A stretch of DNA of 64,000 nucleotides from contig CP136067.1 in NCBI GenBank assembly GCA_032622095.1, positions 132,809,990-132,873,989 on the forward strand. Direction: 5' to 3'. Source of the DNA: Siphonodentalium dalli. Lineage: Eukaryota > Mollusca > Scaphopoda > Gadilida > Siphonodentaliidae. The notes under the pieces are model-generated. The model was not told where the DNA came from, ran no database searches, and saw nothing but the letters and a program-made list of their open reading frames with translations. Numbering within the stretch: position 1 is the first letter of the stretch; each line of letters begins with the position of its first letter. This document shows, one piece after another, positions 34,950-48,452 of this stretch. Position numbers and translations under genes: made by a program.

Positions 34950-35460
34950 ATATAATAGTAGCTCGTGGACCCCACTTCGTCCGGGATGTTCCCCTCTGAT
35001 TTTCGGAGAAATGCGCGATTTAACCTTGAATTGACTATTTTAAAGGTGAAGGTCATGTCGGGGTCACGATTTGACCCGTCCAAAACACTCCCCGGACAAA
35101 AGTCACGACAAAAGTACCCGTCGAAATCCGCCCGGCTTTATACCCGATTTGACCTTGAATTGACAATTTTTAATGTCAAGATCAGGTCAGGGTCATGATT
35201 TGACCCACCCGAAACACTCCTGGACAAAAGTAACAGTAGGTATCAAATTTCGTTGAAATACTTCCGTTTTACCAGATTTGACCTTGAATTGATCTTTTTG
35301 AATGTCAAAGTCAGGTCGGGATCAAGATTTGACCCGTCCAAAATACTCCCTGGAAATAATTTTCCCTAGGTATCAAATTTCGTCAAATCTGTCCGGCAGT
35401 TTTCCCGGCCATAGCTAACAGACAAACAGACAGACAAATGTCCAAAATATATATTAAACT
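34950..35460 (+). repeat. Interspersed repeat with three 130 bp units
   Basis: Units with GATTTGACCTTGAATTGA start at about 35010, 35147 and 35273, each followed by a GGTCA-GATTTGACCCGTCCAAAA block. It starts AGCTCGTGGACCCCACTTCG and ends with a (GACA)n stretch near 35410-35440. No coding frame. Confidence 0.7.
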
Positions 35461-35850
35461 AGCTGATGTACTCGACTTCGTTCGGGCTAGTTAGGGATTT
35501 TTTTTGTGATCGCCTCCATCTGGACAGTACCCAGTATATACAGCGTCTGGCCAAACTATTGTTCAATTGGTCCAGAAACATGCCTATATCAGCACGTTCG
35601 AGAACATGGTCCCACGTGAAATTGGACCCGTCCATATTGCTCCCGGGATCGAAGTAGTCCAACACACAAATTTTAGTCGGATCGGTCAAGGTCCAGAAAC
35701 ATGCCTATGAGCGAGGTCAAGTTGACACGTTAAATACCAAATTCGAGCAGTGTTAGAGTCTATAACACATACACACATGCATTCACGCATACACACATAC
35801 ATACATACATACAGACAGGTGTTTCAAAATGTATAATCGATAGCTACAAC
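35461..35850 (+). repeat. Related repeat with (CATA)n tail
   Basis: Begins CTAGCTGATGTACTCGACTT, similar in style to the start of 34950-35460, repeats GGTCCAGAAACATGCCTAT at about 35569 and 35689, and ends in CATACATACATACATACAGA near 35795-35815. Confidence 0.6.
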
Positions 35851-36060
35851 AATTCTATGGTAGATAGTTCACGGCCGACCTGATGCATGCATCTTAGTTT
35901 TCTTGTGTAATATGGCCTTGTCTTGGATGGAGTCTGTATCTTAATACGTATAAGGCAATTGGCGACGTAAAACCGATGATGAAGACCAAAATGGCCGCCA
36001 AAATAAACAGAACTGTTCCGATAAAACGACCAACTTCTGAGTTGCAATAAAATCACATGG

Positions 36061-39000
36061 TATGACTGTTGTAGCTTTTTTGTTCGTACATATATGTCAT
36101 TGTGTCCAACATGATCCGTATCTGAAGAAACTAGGGACATTAAGATAGTAACTGTTCATTAATTTCTCGAAAATAACGACATCATATAATGTCAAATTGC
36201 CTAATTAGGACCGAATTTCAAACTGACATCCAATCATTTGATGGTATATATGTCAATGTTCTGCTACACGATGCTACAACTGCAAAAATCCACATTAGTA
36301 TAGCAATAATGGAAGCCACAATGCCGATTAAAACATGCCTATGCAGTGTATGCACTAATAGTTATATATTCAATTATCAATAAATAAAGGAGTTTTTCCA
36401 TGCTAGTAGCACATTAGACCCGCAATCGTAAACCGTCTGGAGATAACGGACCTACAATAATTGCGGATATTTTGTTTATACGAAAATGTTGGCCAACTGT
36501 GTTCACATTACCCCCGCTAATGTCGTCAACTGCTTACCATGGTAGTTGGTTTCTACGTTCAAAGAAGCGATGTTCCAATGTAATAACGGACAATAATCAC
36601 CAGCAATTTAGACCGAACTAAAACTGTTTTCTCTACATTTCCTCGGGATGCCACCCCGCACGGAAATGGGTGTTTACATAAGCAGTTCTAATTCGTATTT
36701 GTTTAGTACTTCTCAACTCTGAAGATTTAGATAACAATAAACGGTTACAAGTTCGTTGAAAATACTCATTTTATGAACTATTCGCAGTTGCAACCGATAG
36801 TTTAAATCAATTTCCCACCAACGTACTATAGTCATGGGTGGTTGACGAGTTAATTCACAGGTTTATGCTCTCACTTCCATATCATTGTATTTCACACCTG
36901 CAGTTCAGGTTTCACGTCGCTGTCGCAATATATTAATACATCTATTGAGCGTTTTGTTATGATGATCATCCATTTCGTCAAGAGACGAAGAAATAATAAG
37001 TTTCTGCCATATTTTATATTGGATAAGACCTATCCACTCGTAGACAATTTCGTTAGACATTTAACCACCGATAACATGACTTCATCATGCTGGTACTTAT
37101 CAGCAATGAGTAACATACATCTATCGGATCTACACAGCCGGTGACACGATTAAGTTGATGTTCTGGTCTTATGTGAACCTAATTTAATCATTAGCTGTCA
37201 ACTCGGGGAACACTATAAAAAAGTTGGTTGGCATATGTGCGCGGGCATTTCTGCCAAGTACGATAAGCCGAGAAGTTGCAATAGTTAATTCACTGTGACA
37301 GTATTGTTGGATTAAATTGACATGACCAATCATATGATGCAATCCAATTACTCTTCAGCTGGATACGTGATTGTTCCCAACAAGTAATTGTTTATCATAG
37401 GTAATTCATAAATGGCACTGAATGGCATGGGTATATATAATAGAAAAATGGACGAATTTTATTAATATTGGGACTAAATTCAAATTATAAGAAATATTTC
37501 TTTTTTCGATTTAATAAGGTGGCGAGTTAGAATCGACAATTTTGAAGACAAATTAACTTCAATCGCATAACCTTAGTCGAGACTAGATCCATTTATTAAA
37601 TGTAACACTTAACTGGTTTTCAAAGGGCAAATATGTTTGCATTATTTGTGTGCAATTTTACACGTACATTACCATAACTCAAAGCATGAAGTATCTCGAT
37701 CTAAATTCCTACCAGGTGTACACATAAGAACGTAGAGAGATTACTAATTTAATATGCTGGAAGCAAAGGGTGTTGCTACTTTCGAAGTTTCATATGTGTG
37801 GGATACTATGTGTAAGTTTACTATATGCCTTGCCCCATGTCGCAGAAGAATCTATATTATGAGCAAATAGGTCCACCAGCCATCAAATGTCCGAATGCGA
37901 TTGTCTATATATGTCATACATTCAATCCAACATTCAAACAAGAACGTGTGTCATTGTCGAATATAGGACCGTCGCCACATGCAACGATGGAACCTGGTTT
38001 TATTGTATGGTGCTCATAAGGTAAACTTACTCAAAATATACCGACCCATTACGGCTTCAAATTCCTCAATATTAAGCTAAAATAAGGATTTAAATCAATT
38101 GTTTTCTGGGACGTCTACTTAGATGAATGCACGCAATAACTACCACACCTATGTACATTATCTGATATTTGTGATAATCGCATGCTTGCATATATGGTTT
38201 CGGTCAGATACATATAACGCATATCGTAAAATGTATCCTGGGGACAATTACCACAATCATGAATATTTGACATATATCAGATACGTAGGTTGTTCCATTG
38301 CAGAAAATTGGCGATCGTGCAAAGGAGCTGCTAATTATTGTTTGTGTTAAAAGTACTCCACGGCTACTATATTTCTTGAGAATGTCCTACCTGTAGCGGT
38401 TATACTCTATTTTGATTAAAAACTAATTCCGCGGCTATGGCTGGTAACATGTGACAACGAGTTGTCATCCCGTTGGTTGAAATGGATCAGCATCAGTGAA
38501 AGGGACACATCTAGCATGACAAGCATCATTCTAATGCTGAGCAACTGAGTATATGACATTTTGAGCACGTCTTCTAACGGTGTGGCTTTCTAATCCTTGT
38601 ACTTTTCATCTTTGGTTAATTGCCGAGATTGCTCCATACTGATATATAAATTGGATGATATAGTTTTATCCCATTCGAGTACTGTACGTGATTATCATAG
38701 TTGGGTACGTGTGACGGAGAGTCGTGTGATACCTACAGTGTGAGACCAACTTTCATGGATCCAAATTTCATGGGACTTAGCACAATCAATACCACGACCT
38801 CACACTTACCGTTATCATTTAAAGCATTAGTATTTACAAATGATGGGTCAGTTTTGATAATATTCTACCTGTTCCAACCAAACCTGAAAGTTGGTTCTGT
38901 GCAACATTCTTGGGGTAAGCTCCAAGTAACTTGATATTATTTAAAATGACCAATGCCTTGTATGAAGTTAAATACTGAATGCATATAATGTGTTTAAATA

Positions 39001-39829
39001 TATTGTGATAGCAACGCGAATTCTGGACAGCCGGGAAGATATAAAATAATATGGAAGCGAATGCATATATATAACTCGCCGAAGGCATCAGCCACTACCT
39101 CGGCCATACAAGATCTATAGTACATTAGCAGGACAACAATTATACTATTGGTCGTCAATGTGTATTCAATAAAATAATTAATACACCTGCAACCACGCAT
39201 ATCAAGCGGCATAGAATTATGTACAGATAAGCAAATACTCAAATGAACTGCTTAAGTAAATAAGCATAAATCCACGTCTGATGGGACCATAGCGAGAATA
39301 TAACGACACAGATACGTATTTTGTCAGATTTGTTTGAGATTTGTTTCGGTTATTTCAATAGAACATCACTCCAATGAACGTGAAAATCAATTACCCCAGT
39401 ACGCATTGACAACATTGATGAGATATATAAAATAAATTGTCCATTCTTTGCATACCCGCACTTATCAGGATTATAAATTGGTTGTTATTGCTTGACGGTT
39501 TGTGTAAGCGGGTCTAATGAGTCATTACCGTGGACACCTACATTGGTTATTGAGGATTGAATATGTATATTTAGTCGGCATTGTAGCTTCAATTCTTATT
39601 GTACTAATATAAAAGTCAGCAGTTTCACCACCAAGCAGAACGTTGACTTGTATACCACAAAATGGATGTCAGGTTGAACCACTATCCCATTGTGGCAATT
39701 TGGCATTACATGTCGATTTTGAGAAATAAAATGAGCATTTAATTTCTCAATGCCAACAGTTTTATTGGATTCTGATCACATTATCAAGAAACATATATGC
39801 ACGAACGAATAAGCTACAAAACTCATAAC
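36061..39829. other. Interior of fold-back element, no gene recognised
   Basis: About 3.8 kb of AT-rich sequence with only short frames (the longest about 80 codons) and no recognisable motif. It has no partner in the left arm because it lies inside the fold-back insertion. Confidence 0.55.
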
Positions 39830-41144
39830 ATTAAGATGACATAACATTGCAACTCGGAAGCAGGTAATTTTATCGGAACATTTTTTAGTTTTATGGCGGC
39901 CATTTTGGTCTCCATCATTGGTTTTACGTAACCAGTTGACTTATACATATTACAATACAGCCTCTATGAAATAAAGATCAGTTACAACCGGTGTGCACAC
40001 TCAGTGTGCACAGAGTGCCGATATTAAACTTGGCAGCCATCTTGGACGCCATCTTGGATTTTATTACCTTTATAATCTAGGATTTGAACGGAATCTTACA
40101 TTCCCCATGTCCCCGGGTGGTTCTGCCCTATAGGACACTACAAAATGTGCATTGTCGATGCTTTATTGGAAACAACCTGCATGGGTGCATTTAAGTGGCT
40201 ATTTGTGAAATTGGGGTGAGGGTTAAGCTTTTCTCGGTTAGTTTACCATTTGGAGATATATTATAAAGATAGGAACATCATTTTGTAGGCAATACCCTTC
40301 CATTTGCAAAAATATTTAACTTGGAAGAATTCGACAGATATGCTATATTTGCACAGAGTTGATGATCTAGTCCGGTTACCATACATCTGGTGTATAGAGT
40401 GTCCATATAAAAATTGGCGGCCATCTTGGACGCCATCTTGGATTTTATATTACCTTCCTAATCTAGGATTTGAACGATGTTTTACATTATCAGTGGCGCC
40501 GTACGATTCTACACAATATAAAAAGGTAAACTGTGCATTGTCAATTTATTTGGTGGACACAAACTGCATGGACACACATATGTGGTTATTTGTGAAATTG
40601 GGGGAGGGTTAAGTTTTTGTCTATTATGTCAATACTTGGAAAGATATAATGTAATTATGAACATCATTATATAGGGGGTACCCTTCCATTTCCAAAAATA
40701 TATAATATGGAAGAATTCGACAGATATGCTATCTTTGCACAGAGTTGACGCACAACACTTTGTCTGAATCGCCATGAATGTTTGACGCGTCACGCTACAT
40801 ATTTTACCATGACGTCACGAAATCAGAACGAAAGCATGAATACGATGTTGAATCTGATTAAGTGTCTATATTCGTTCCATATTTTGCATATATGTTTACA
40901 ATCTTTCCGATGTTGCTGCCCTGTTAACCAGTTGGCTAATGCCTGTTAACCTTTGAAAATATGTCATTTTTTAGGTAGGGTACCCTATGAAACATAGTGA
41001 AAAGTTATATTTTGTCACCTATCTCGGCTCGGCGCCCTCTGAATTCGAAAACTAGAGTAATTTTCCCATAAGAAAATGATGGTCGCATAAATTCCCCCGA
41101 TTTGCGACGATCACCCCCCAGCACAGCCTAGACTACTAGGGGTG

Positions 41145-41750
41145 TGCTGTTGGATATAAAATGTGAAATCGAAAATGGCCGCTGACAGCCATGCTTTTAA
41201 TTCGGAAACTCTTCGGTAGTTTGCATCGAGAGGTCACCTCGCAGATAAATAAGAACTTTGGGATTAATCAGAAAAAAATAAATGGTTGTATGACGTGCCA
41301 AAATGTATGTCATGCCAGCGGCCATGTTTTTTTTTATCGAAAAACGTTCAAATTCGAAATACAGCTCCACTGTTCAAGTTACCCCGAAGATCCATAATGT
41401 AATTTGGTATCCATCGGATGGAAAATGTTAGTTTTGTAGGGCGTGGCGAGGGAGTTAGCCATCCTAAGAGTAAAAAAAAACAATATGACTGCCGCCGGCC
41501 ATGGTTTTTGATCGAGCATCGTTCAAATTGGATATACAGCTTTGACCTATATAGAGGTGATCCTAAAAATACCTGTAAATTTCAAAACATGTTTTTCGAT
41601 AAATGTTGTCTGCGAGGTGTGCCGATGGATTCAAATGTGAATTCAAAATGGGTTGCTGGCGTCCATGATTTTCAACAAATTTCGAACAAAATCGATAACT
41701 CCCATCTCGATTTCACCCCAAAATCCTTAGACGTCTGGTAATGCTCGTAT
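41145..41750. repeat. Diverged ATGGCCGCC-type array, right copy
   Basis: Mirror of 16090-16700. It directly borders the insertion site of the fold-back element. Confidence 0.65.
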
Positions 41751-42084
41751 ACGGAATGTCATAAGTAGCGTGTGCCAAAGGCACTTATATAGACGGACAC
41801 ACGAACTGACGGACGACCGGTGACAATTAATGGCAATAGCTCAAAACTTGACTTAGCTAGGTTGGGTCGGAAAAAAGGTTTAGTCTAAAAAGTTGATCCA
41901 TTGTAGAAACCCAGTTCACTCGAAAACGAAATATTTTACATTAAATATTGGTCCGAAAACTGTCCGAAACATACAACCGCAAGATGTCTGTTAAAATTTG
42001 TTTAAAGGTACTCAATCCGATCAGACGCTCTCAAATTACTATTTCTTTGGCTTCGGTGGTAAAAAATATCTGAATCTAGTCGAG

Positions 42085-45000
42085 GAACCCACCCATCAAA
42101 GCTCAGAGTGATCAAATATAGATTTTTGAAGTTTGCTATTTCTCGAGATGTGGACGCAAGGAAAGAAACGTTAATAACAGATATTGATTCTCCTTCTACA
42201 AACTACGAAACAAAACATAATCTTATGATGAGCTTGAAACATTTAATCTGAACTTCGCAAAATTCGACAAAAACAAATACGTGGTGCAATGATTAGATAT
42301 CGTGCCAGATGGATCGAGGAAGGGGAAAAGTCAACTAAATATTTTTTGAATTTAGAAAAACGGAACTTCATATCAAAAACTTTTACCAGTCTTGATTGAC
42401 GAAAATGGAAACATACTAACAGATCAAAATGCCATCATGACCAACACTCGTAAATTTATATGCGAATCTTTACTCAGAGAAGCCAGCTGAAGAAATAAAT
42501 CTGAAACAGTTTGTAACGGAAATCATCCACATTCGTCCGATACTCAGGCCAAAAATATCGAAGGCCCAATCACATTAGAGGAACTAACATACGTTCTCAA
42601 AAATACAAAACACGGAAAATCTCCGGGCCCTACAGGATATACATATGAATTTTAGAAATTCTTCTGGTCAGACATATATAGGTTCCTTATTAGTCGAATC
42701 CCTAAATACTTCCTTTTCTTCCGGAGAACTTTCTATTACTCAGAAACAAGGAATCATCACACTAATTCCAAAAAAGGATAAAAATAGACAACTAATGAAA
42801 AATTGGAGGCCAATATATTTATTGAATACATCATACAAACTTGCGTCGGCGTGTGTAGCAGAACGACTGAAAAAAGTATTGCCTCACATCATTGAAAATG
42901 ATCAGACCGGATTCTTAGCTGGGCGATACATCGGAGATAATACTAGACTAATTTACGATCTTATTCACAAAATACTGAGACTCCTACTCCTCGTAGACTT
43001 TGTATCATGGCGATTTTTAGAAAGATGTTTAGACTTTTTCAATTTTGGAGTGGACATGAAAAAATGGATTACAATCCTCTATAGAAACTCGAGCGCTTCT
43101 GTACTTTTAAATGGGCACATTTCACAAAATTTTAAGCTATCAAGAGGCTGTCGACAAGTTGACCCAATATCGCCTTATATTTGTCTCCTGTGTGCATAAA
43201 TACTAGCACTAATGGTGAGACAGAATGTGAATATAAATGGTATACATCTCGGCAGCTCAGGGGCCTCGGTGGCTCAATCGGTTAGGGGTACCACTCCAAG
43301 CCGTTTCGCCCTCCAGCGCTGGCGATAAGGGTTCAAATCCACATGTTTCCATCGTGGACTTTGTAACTCGAAATCGTTATCTGGTGGAGTTGCCAGTTAC
43401 TCGCCGATGGCCGGTGGTTTGCCGCACATGGTTGACGAGTGTATCAGCCATTGAAATCACTGTTAGATTAGTCGCAAGTGTGCGGATTTCCTCCACCACT
43501 AAAACTGGCAATGTCGTGATATGGCCTTAGTGGCTAAAGCGACAATAAACCCCAATTAATCAATCAATCAATCTCGGCAGCTCAGAATATAAGATCACAC
43601 AATACGCGGACGATGCAACGCTTATTCTCGACGGCTCAGAAAGGAGTGAACGCGAAGCATATTCTACGCTTGGTGTTTTTCCCCGGATATCTGGTTTAAA
43701 AATTAACCCAGAGAAGTGTCAGGCGGCGTGGGTAGGGCCCCGCAATTACGATAGACCAGACTTCATTCGCGACTTAAGTATCACAGTAACTGAACAATTT
43801 ACCTTTTATGGGATTCATTTTAATATTGACTTGCCAAAAATGCAAATAAATTATGACGATAAAATGGACGAAATAAGAAAGACGATCACATCATGGAAAC
43901 ACCGGTTGCTCACGCCAATTGGTAGATTAATAGTCATCAAGACAATAATTCTTCCCAAATTGACACATCTATTTCTAACTCTTCCAAATCCGCACCGCGA
44001 ATTTTATAAACATTTAAACACATTGCTCTATAACTTCTTATGGAATTCGAAAAGAGATCGAGCCAGTCCACAACAGGTATGCAGTAACATATCAGATGGT
44101 GGCTTGAAAATGATTAATGTGGAGACATTCAATTCATCAATTAAAATCACTTTCAACTCATGGAGGGCAAAGGGAGTAGTTTTCATCAACGATTTTATCA
44201 AGGACGATGGAAGGATTCACACGCCACAGTCAATGTTAAGCACATATAATATAAGAACGAACATTATTACTTTAACCAGTATCACTCGACAAATATTGGA
44301 AATCTCGAAAACATTTGACCAACCACTGAGACGAATTGCTAGCCCGTTTCTTCCAGACAATTTTCTAAATATTTTACGTGATCGAAAAGGTGTACAAGCT
44401 TTTTACAGAATTCTCAATTCAACTTTCCCCACCCCAAAATCATGCAAAAAATGGGAACAAGAACTTGGTGTAATCAGCTCTGGGGACACTCACTTTAAGC
44501 TACCGTTCACCACGACGCCTGACACTAAACTGCAATGGTTACAATATCGAATACACACTCGAATCCTTGCGACCAATTGATTTCTTAATATAATAAAGCT
44601 AAGACAAAATGATAGATGCGAAAGATGCCAAACAGAAATTGAAACAATTTCACACATATTTTGGGACTGTAGATATGTCCAGTATATTTCTTTAACAAAC
44701 AGATCAAATGGGGAACTGACAAAGGCATCGACTTACGTGTTTCGAAAAAGACCATGCTACTTGGAGCTATCCCATTGGAACCAAACAGCGTGATAAATTA
44801 TTTTTTACTTATTTTGAAACAATATCTTTATAAAGCAAAGTTTTCCACAAAATCACTCAGCTTGAACGAAATTTTTAATGAGCTCAGATTACGTTATGAC
44901 TGTGATAAGTTACTGGCACGATTCAACGTGGAAATGACAGCATTTCAACAGAAGTGGTTAATTCTGGAGAAAGCACTAGCCTTCACAGAATAATACGCGA

Positions 45001-45200
45001 AAAACATTTGTAAGATAATAACTACATATATCGTCCAATCATCCAGAGCAATATAGAATAAGGCGGTAAAAGAACGACTTAATTCAACCAACAACCATGA
45101 CGAATTTCTCAATTTAAAAAAGCCATTTGCACCTGCCTATTGTTATGACCTCCTCATAAGATCTATATTCGATCTTTCAGTGGCGCAAATAAATTTAGCA
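42085..45200 (+). pseudogene. Decayed L1/Tx1-type LINE ORF2, right copy
   Basis: Same relic as 12660-15745, here on the plus strand. It starts in the linker after the endonuclease (RVIKYRFLKF). It continues with WIEEGEKSTKYF in shifted frames, NWRPIYLLN, TGFLAGRYIGDN and GCRQVDPISPYI (42645-43199). After the SINE come YADDATLILDG at about 43606, the thumb region, and a C-terminal block ending at 44993. Relative to the left copy it lost about 250 bp near 44150 and carries the SINE at 43261. Not functional. Confidence 0.85.
43246..43585 (+). mobile_element. Full-length tRNA-derived SINE
   Basis: The 310 bp element (43261-43570) is flanked by ATCTCGGCAGCTCAG (43246-43260, 43571-43585). The tRNA-like head has an A box, TGGCTCAATCGG (43270-43281), and a B box, GGTTCAAATCC (about 43330-43340), about 50 bp apart, the internal RNA polymerase III promoter. 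The body is unrelated to tRNA, and the tail is GTGATATGGCCTTAGTGG, then ACAATAAACCCCAATT, then (AATC)n. The tail matches the truncated copies at 17018 and 31297, so its partner LINE probably recognises that end. It interrupts the LINE relic; the left arm is uninterrupted at about 14552-14566. Confidence 0.95.
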
Positions 45201-46393
45201 AAATTATGTCAACGTCGAGATCAAGACAACGTTACCAGCAACTGAGCGATTACAGTAACTATTCTTAGACAACATCATACATATTGCCGTTAGTGGTACG
45301 AAAGTAGGCCAGACACCCACACGCACAATGCATGTGGTCGTCTGGAACGCGTGCGCCAGTCAAATGTATGCATAAATGTAAGTTGGTTTGGTTACCTCCC
45401 CTCACATGGCCCACTGATAAATGTTTGAATGCACACCTGTATGTAAAATGACCGCTTATGTATGTATATCTTCGGGTAATAAACATTTTTTTTTTTAAAC
45501 CTCGAGTTGTATAATAGTATGTGGCACAGAAACACGTGGTCAAACGGAGGGTCTCGGACAAAATTGCGGATGAAGATGGATAACTCTAAAATCAAGTGGT
45601 AATACGGTCAAATTTCGTGATACTTTAGTGATAATACGGCCATATTTTGTTGAACAAAATGTTGATAAATACCAAGTTTTGGGAAATTTGATACCATAGT
45701 TGACAGTCGTTAGCATTATTTTGTTGCAATAAATCGATTCTGATAACTAAAGCGTATTTTGAAGAAATGTTGTTGTTGCTGTATCTTGATGGTATGGGGA
45801 CCGTCTGATCGGATTGAGTACCTTTAACTGAAATTACCAACATTACCTTTGCAGTTAAAGCATGCAATTTCCAATTGTTGAAATATTTGACCAAGATATA
45901 TTATAGGAGCGGGACCACCAGCAACCCCTCCCCACATGTGTAGCATCAGACTCTTGTCCCCGTCATCAGGGGAATCAACATATTCAATTCAGACACTTCC
46001 TGGATTAAATTATTACACATGTAGTTAACAGTATTGAACTATAATCTGTCAATATGGATATTGCTGTTTTGTGATTTCGATGAAACGAGGGATAGCCCAA
46101 AAATTATGATTCAAAAAGAGTATGGTACTAAGTCGGTACCGTGGTTGTTTGTTGTCACGAAATAACACGTTTCGGTCCATGCCCTACGACAAATCATGAT
46201 GCTAAAAGTTAACTAACATTCAACTGGTGTAAATAATGCCACGGCGGAGCGATTGTGTCGCCATGTTTTTTGTGTCATTTAGACCCCATAGTTGCCACGA
46301 AAAAAAAACCCGTTACTGTCAATTTAATGTTCATTATTGTTGAACATATAACTATATTTTGTTATAGTTGAACCCAGGATGTGTGTGAACTGA

Positions 46394-46702
46394 TCACGGG
46401 GCGTATCTGAATGAACACACATAGCGGAGCAATGTTGAACATGGGCTGTCGTTCAGTTTGAAGGTTGGATCTGATAGATCGGCGTCTTGATACAGGTTAG
46501 CGCATGGTCCATCCACAGCTTTATTCGGTTCCCCGTCGTGCCAGAGTACTCCAGTCGCTGTCGTCCCGTCCATGTGTCTCCAGTCACCATCCGTCAGCTC
46601 GTGCATCCCGATCCAATACGATATCTTCGTTTCACCCGCAGGCCGAAACACACCTTTTATAAATACATGTAAATAGTTAGTAGGGACATCAGAGAGCCGC
46701 AT
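46394..46702 (-). CDS. C-type lectin domain exon, right copy
   Basis: 102 codons and a stop, no frameshift relative to the left copy. Landmarks: YWIGM, DGDWRHMDGT, VLWHDGEPN, CANLY, SPCS and RYVCSF. Unlike the left copy it keeps the EPN triplet associated with calcium-dependent mannose-type binding; LND replaces WND in both. By hand count the two copies differ at 25 of 309 bases, of which 18 change an amino acid. Sequence just before the ATG differs in length by two bases. First-half exons are not visible. The gene could be a fragment carried along in the duplication. Confidence 0.82.
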   Translation of the reverse strand: MRLSDVPTNYLHVFIKGVFRPAGETKISYWIGMHELTDGDWRHMDGTTATGVLWHDGEPNKAVDGPCANLYQDADLSDPTFKLNDSPCSTLLRYVCSFRYAP

Positions 46703-47839
46703 TAGTTGTAATAATATTCAGGGTTTGTTGGAAATGCCACGAGAAGTGAGGGTCAGCCCTGTAATGCAGAGACCAAATGCCAAAAGTTGTCGGGTACCCC
46801 TACCCACGGTACCCACGGTAAACAAGTTGAAAAAGAAACATTTTTGAAGGAGAGATATATATTTTTCACGAAAAAAAGAACGGAATCGGTGGTGGCTATT
46901 GTCAAATCCACGACGAATGATACCCACAAGTGACTTTTCCCAGAAATTAATGATTTTGGTAAGGCGAGCCCTGTGGCTTAGTCATAACTTATATTACAAC
47001 ATCGCTTATTTCGCTTATTTATAGGAAAAAGGTGTTGGTTAGTTTGCATTTTCCTGCAATTTGGAGCCGAAAAATCAATAATATTTTTTTTCAAACATTA
47101 TCTTTCAAATGGATATTGCAATAATGCCGAAATAGTTAATCCATATGCTTTAGTAGTTGTCTGACAATCATAGGTAGAACAAAGTTAACAGAATTTTTGA
47201 ACGGATTGCGAGATACTGGATTTTAGCTACCCATACCCTACCTGGTCGAAAAATTACATATCTTTTAGAACAACTTTACCAATTTTCCCAGATATCAAAA
47301 TACCACGGATATTAGAGACCTTTCGCATCCTCACGTTTACGATTACGAATACGGATAGCTATTCGTAGTCGTAAGTCTATCCGTATGGCCAAAAAGTCCT
47401 TTCGCAAAACGATTACGCGTAAGAGTTTTGACGAACACGTACGATAATTATTTCGTACCACTTTTACAACTCAAAGCGTGTGTTTGGTATACAGTCCCTT
47501 AATACTTCACTATATCGTCTCATTGGCAACAATGCGATAATCATGACCTGTTAATATTGTCAATAATTCGACCAGTCACAACGTACGACCCGGGATTCTC
47601 GTGAGATATTGTGGCAATACAGGTATAAATGCCAGGTCATATGTGGTGGAAATTCAGTTCGCTGTTAGCATGGATAACCAGATAGACGTTATGCTGATGG
47701 GGACATCTAATCGGATTGAGTACCTTTAACTTCCGCATTTGTGTGGTTTTTTTTAAATTTAAAATAAATGCAAAGAACAAACCTGACAGATGTTGAGCTC
47801 TGGTGGGTGTACCAAATATTCTTTTAGTTACGGTTCAGG

Positions 47840-48123
47840 AACAGAAATCACTACGTACCAGTTGAATCGGGATCATGGGTAGGTTCAGATTACTCAGACA
47901 GAAAGAGTACTTTATGTAACTTAGAACTCGGTTATGAATTCCATGTAATTTTAAAATGCCCTGCATTACAGACTCTACGAGAGAGATATATAAAACCCTA
48001 CTTGTACCGAAAACCGAATATTATTAAATTGAATGAACTATTCAATTCGGGAAAGGGGAAAAGAACACAAATTTTGTCACTATTCATTAATAGGGTTATT
48101 CCATTCTTTAGACTCTCCTGATG
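47840..48123 (+). pseudogene. C-terminal LINE polyprotein fragment
   Basis: Frame ending at the stop near 48121, with VESGSWVGSDYSDRKSTLC, ELGYEFHVILKC and LRERYIKPYLYRKPN. The C-x8-H-x4-C pattern with a downstream Arg-Tyr helix is the usual C-terminal knuckle of LINE ORF2. Only this end is present, consistent with 5' truncation inside the larger element. Confidence 0.78.
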
Positions 48124-48452
48124 CATTCTATAACTGCACACGTTAGGACACCACCATGGATTGTTGAATTAAATAATCGTTGAATTTCACTATATATTGT
48201 ATATCTGTATATCTTGCAAATAATAATAATAACCACTCAAAACTCCTCATGCTTCGCACACTATATACTGTATTTTTGGCGACTGGTTTCATAGTGCACT
48301 CCTCTTAGTGTAAAGTTTTGTGTCGCAGCCAGCGATGGCTATCCGTTGTGAATAGCGATCTTATTTCGCGGGAAGCTCGTGATTCACGACGACGAGTAGA
48401 GTGATTGACAATCTAAACAGCATATCGAGGTCGTAGCTCAACACAACTGGAT

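Larger units (their letters stand above)
31712..41138. mobile_element. 9.4 kb fold-back element with long inverted repeats
   Basis: Element 31715-41135, ends TAGTCTAGGCTGTGCTGGGG and its complement, flanked by CTA (31712-31714, 41136-41138). The left arm has the empty site CAGCTAGGG on its minus strand near 16681-16692. The inverted repeats run about 750 bp (31715-32490 with 40376-41135). A diverged third copy of the inner part lies at 40020-40375, and a further inverted pair at about 35905-36060 and 39830-39980. The interior has no transposase-sized frame. A 3 bp duplication fits PIF/Harbinger or CACTA, but the termini do not identify a superfamily. Confidence 0.85.
42002..45827. mobile_element. 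TTAA-flanked inverted-end element, right copy
   Basis: The inverted ends AGGTACTCAATCCGATC at 42006 and 45823 are bordered by TTAA (42002-42005 and 45824-45827). Mirror of 12023-15831. Confidence 0.72.

Noticed and set aside
43261-43340. Standalone tRNA gene
   Set aside because: The tRNA-like head is followed by a SINE body, an (AATC)n tail and target duplications, and it does not fold as a full cloverleaf.
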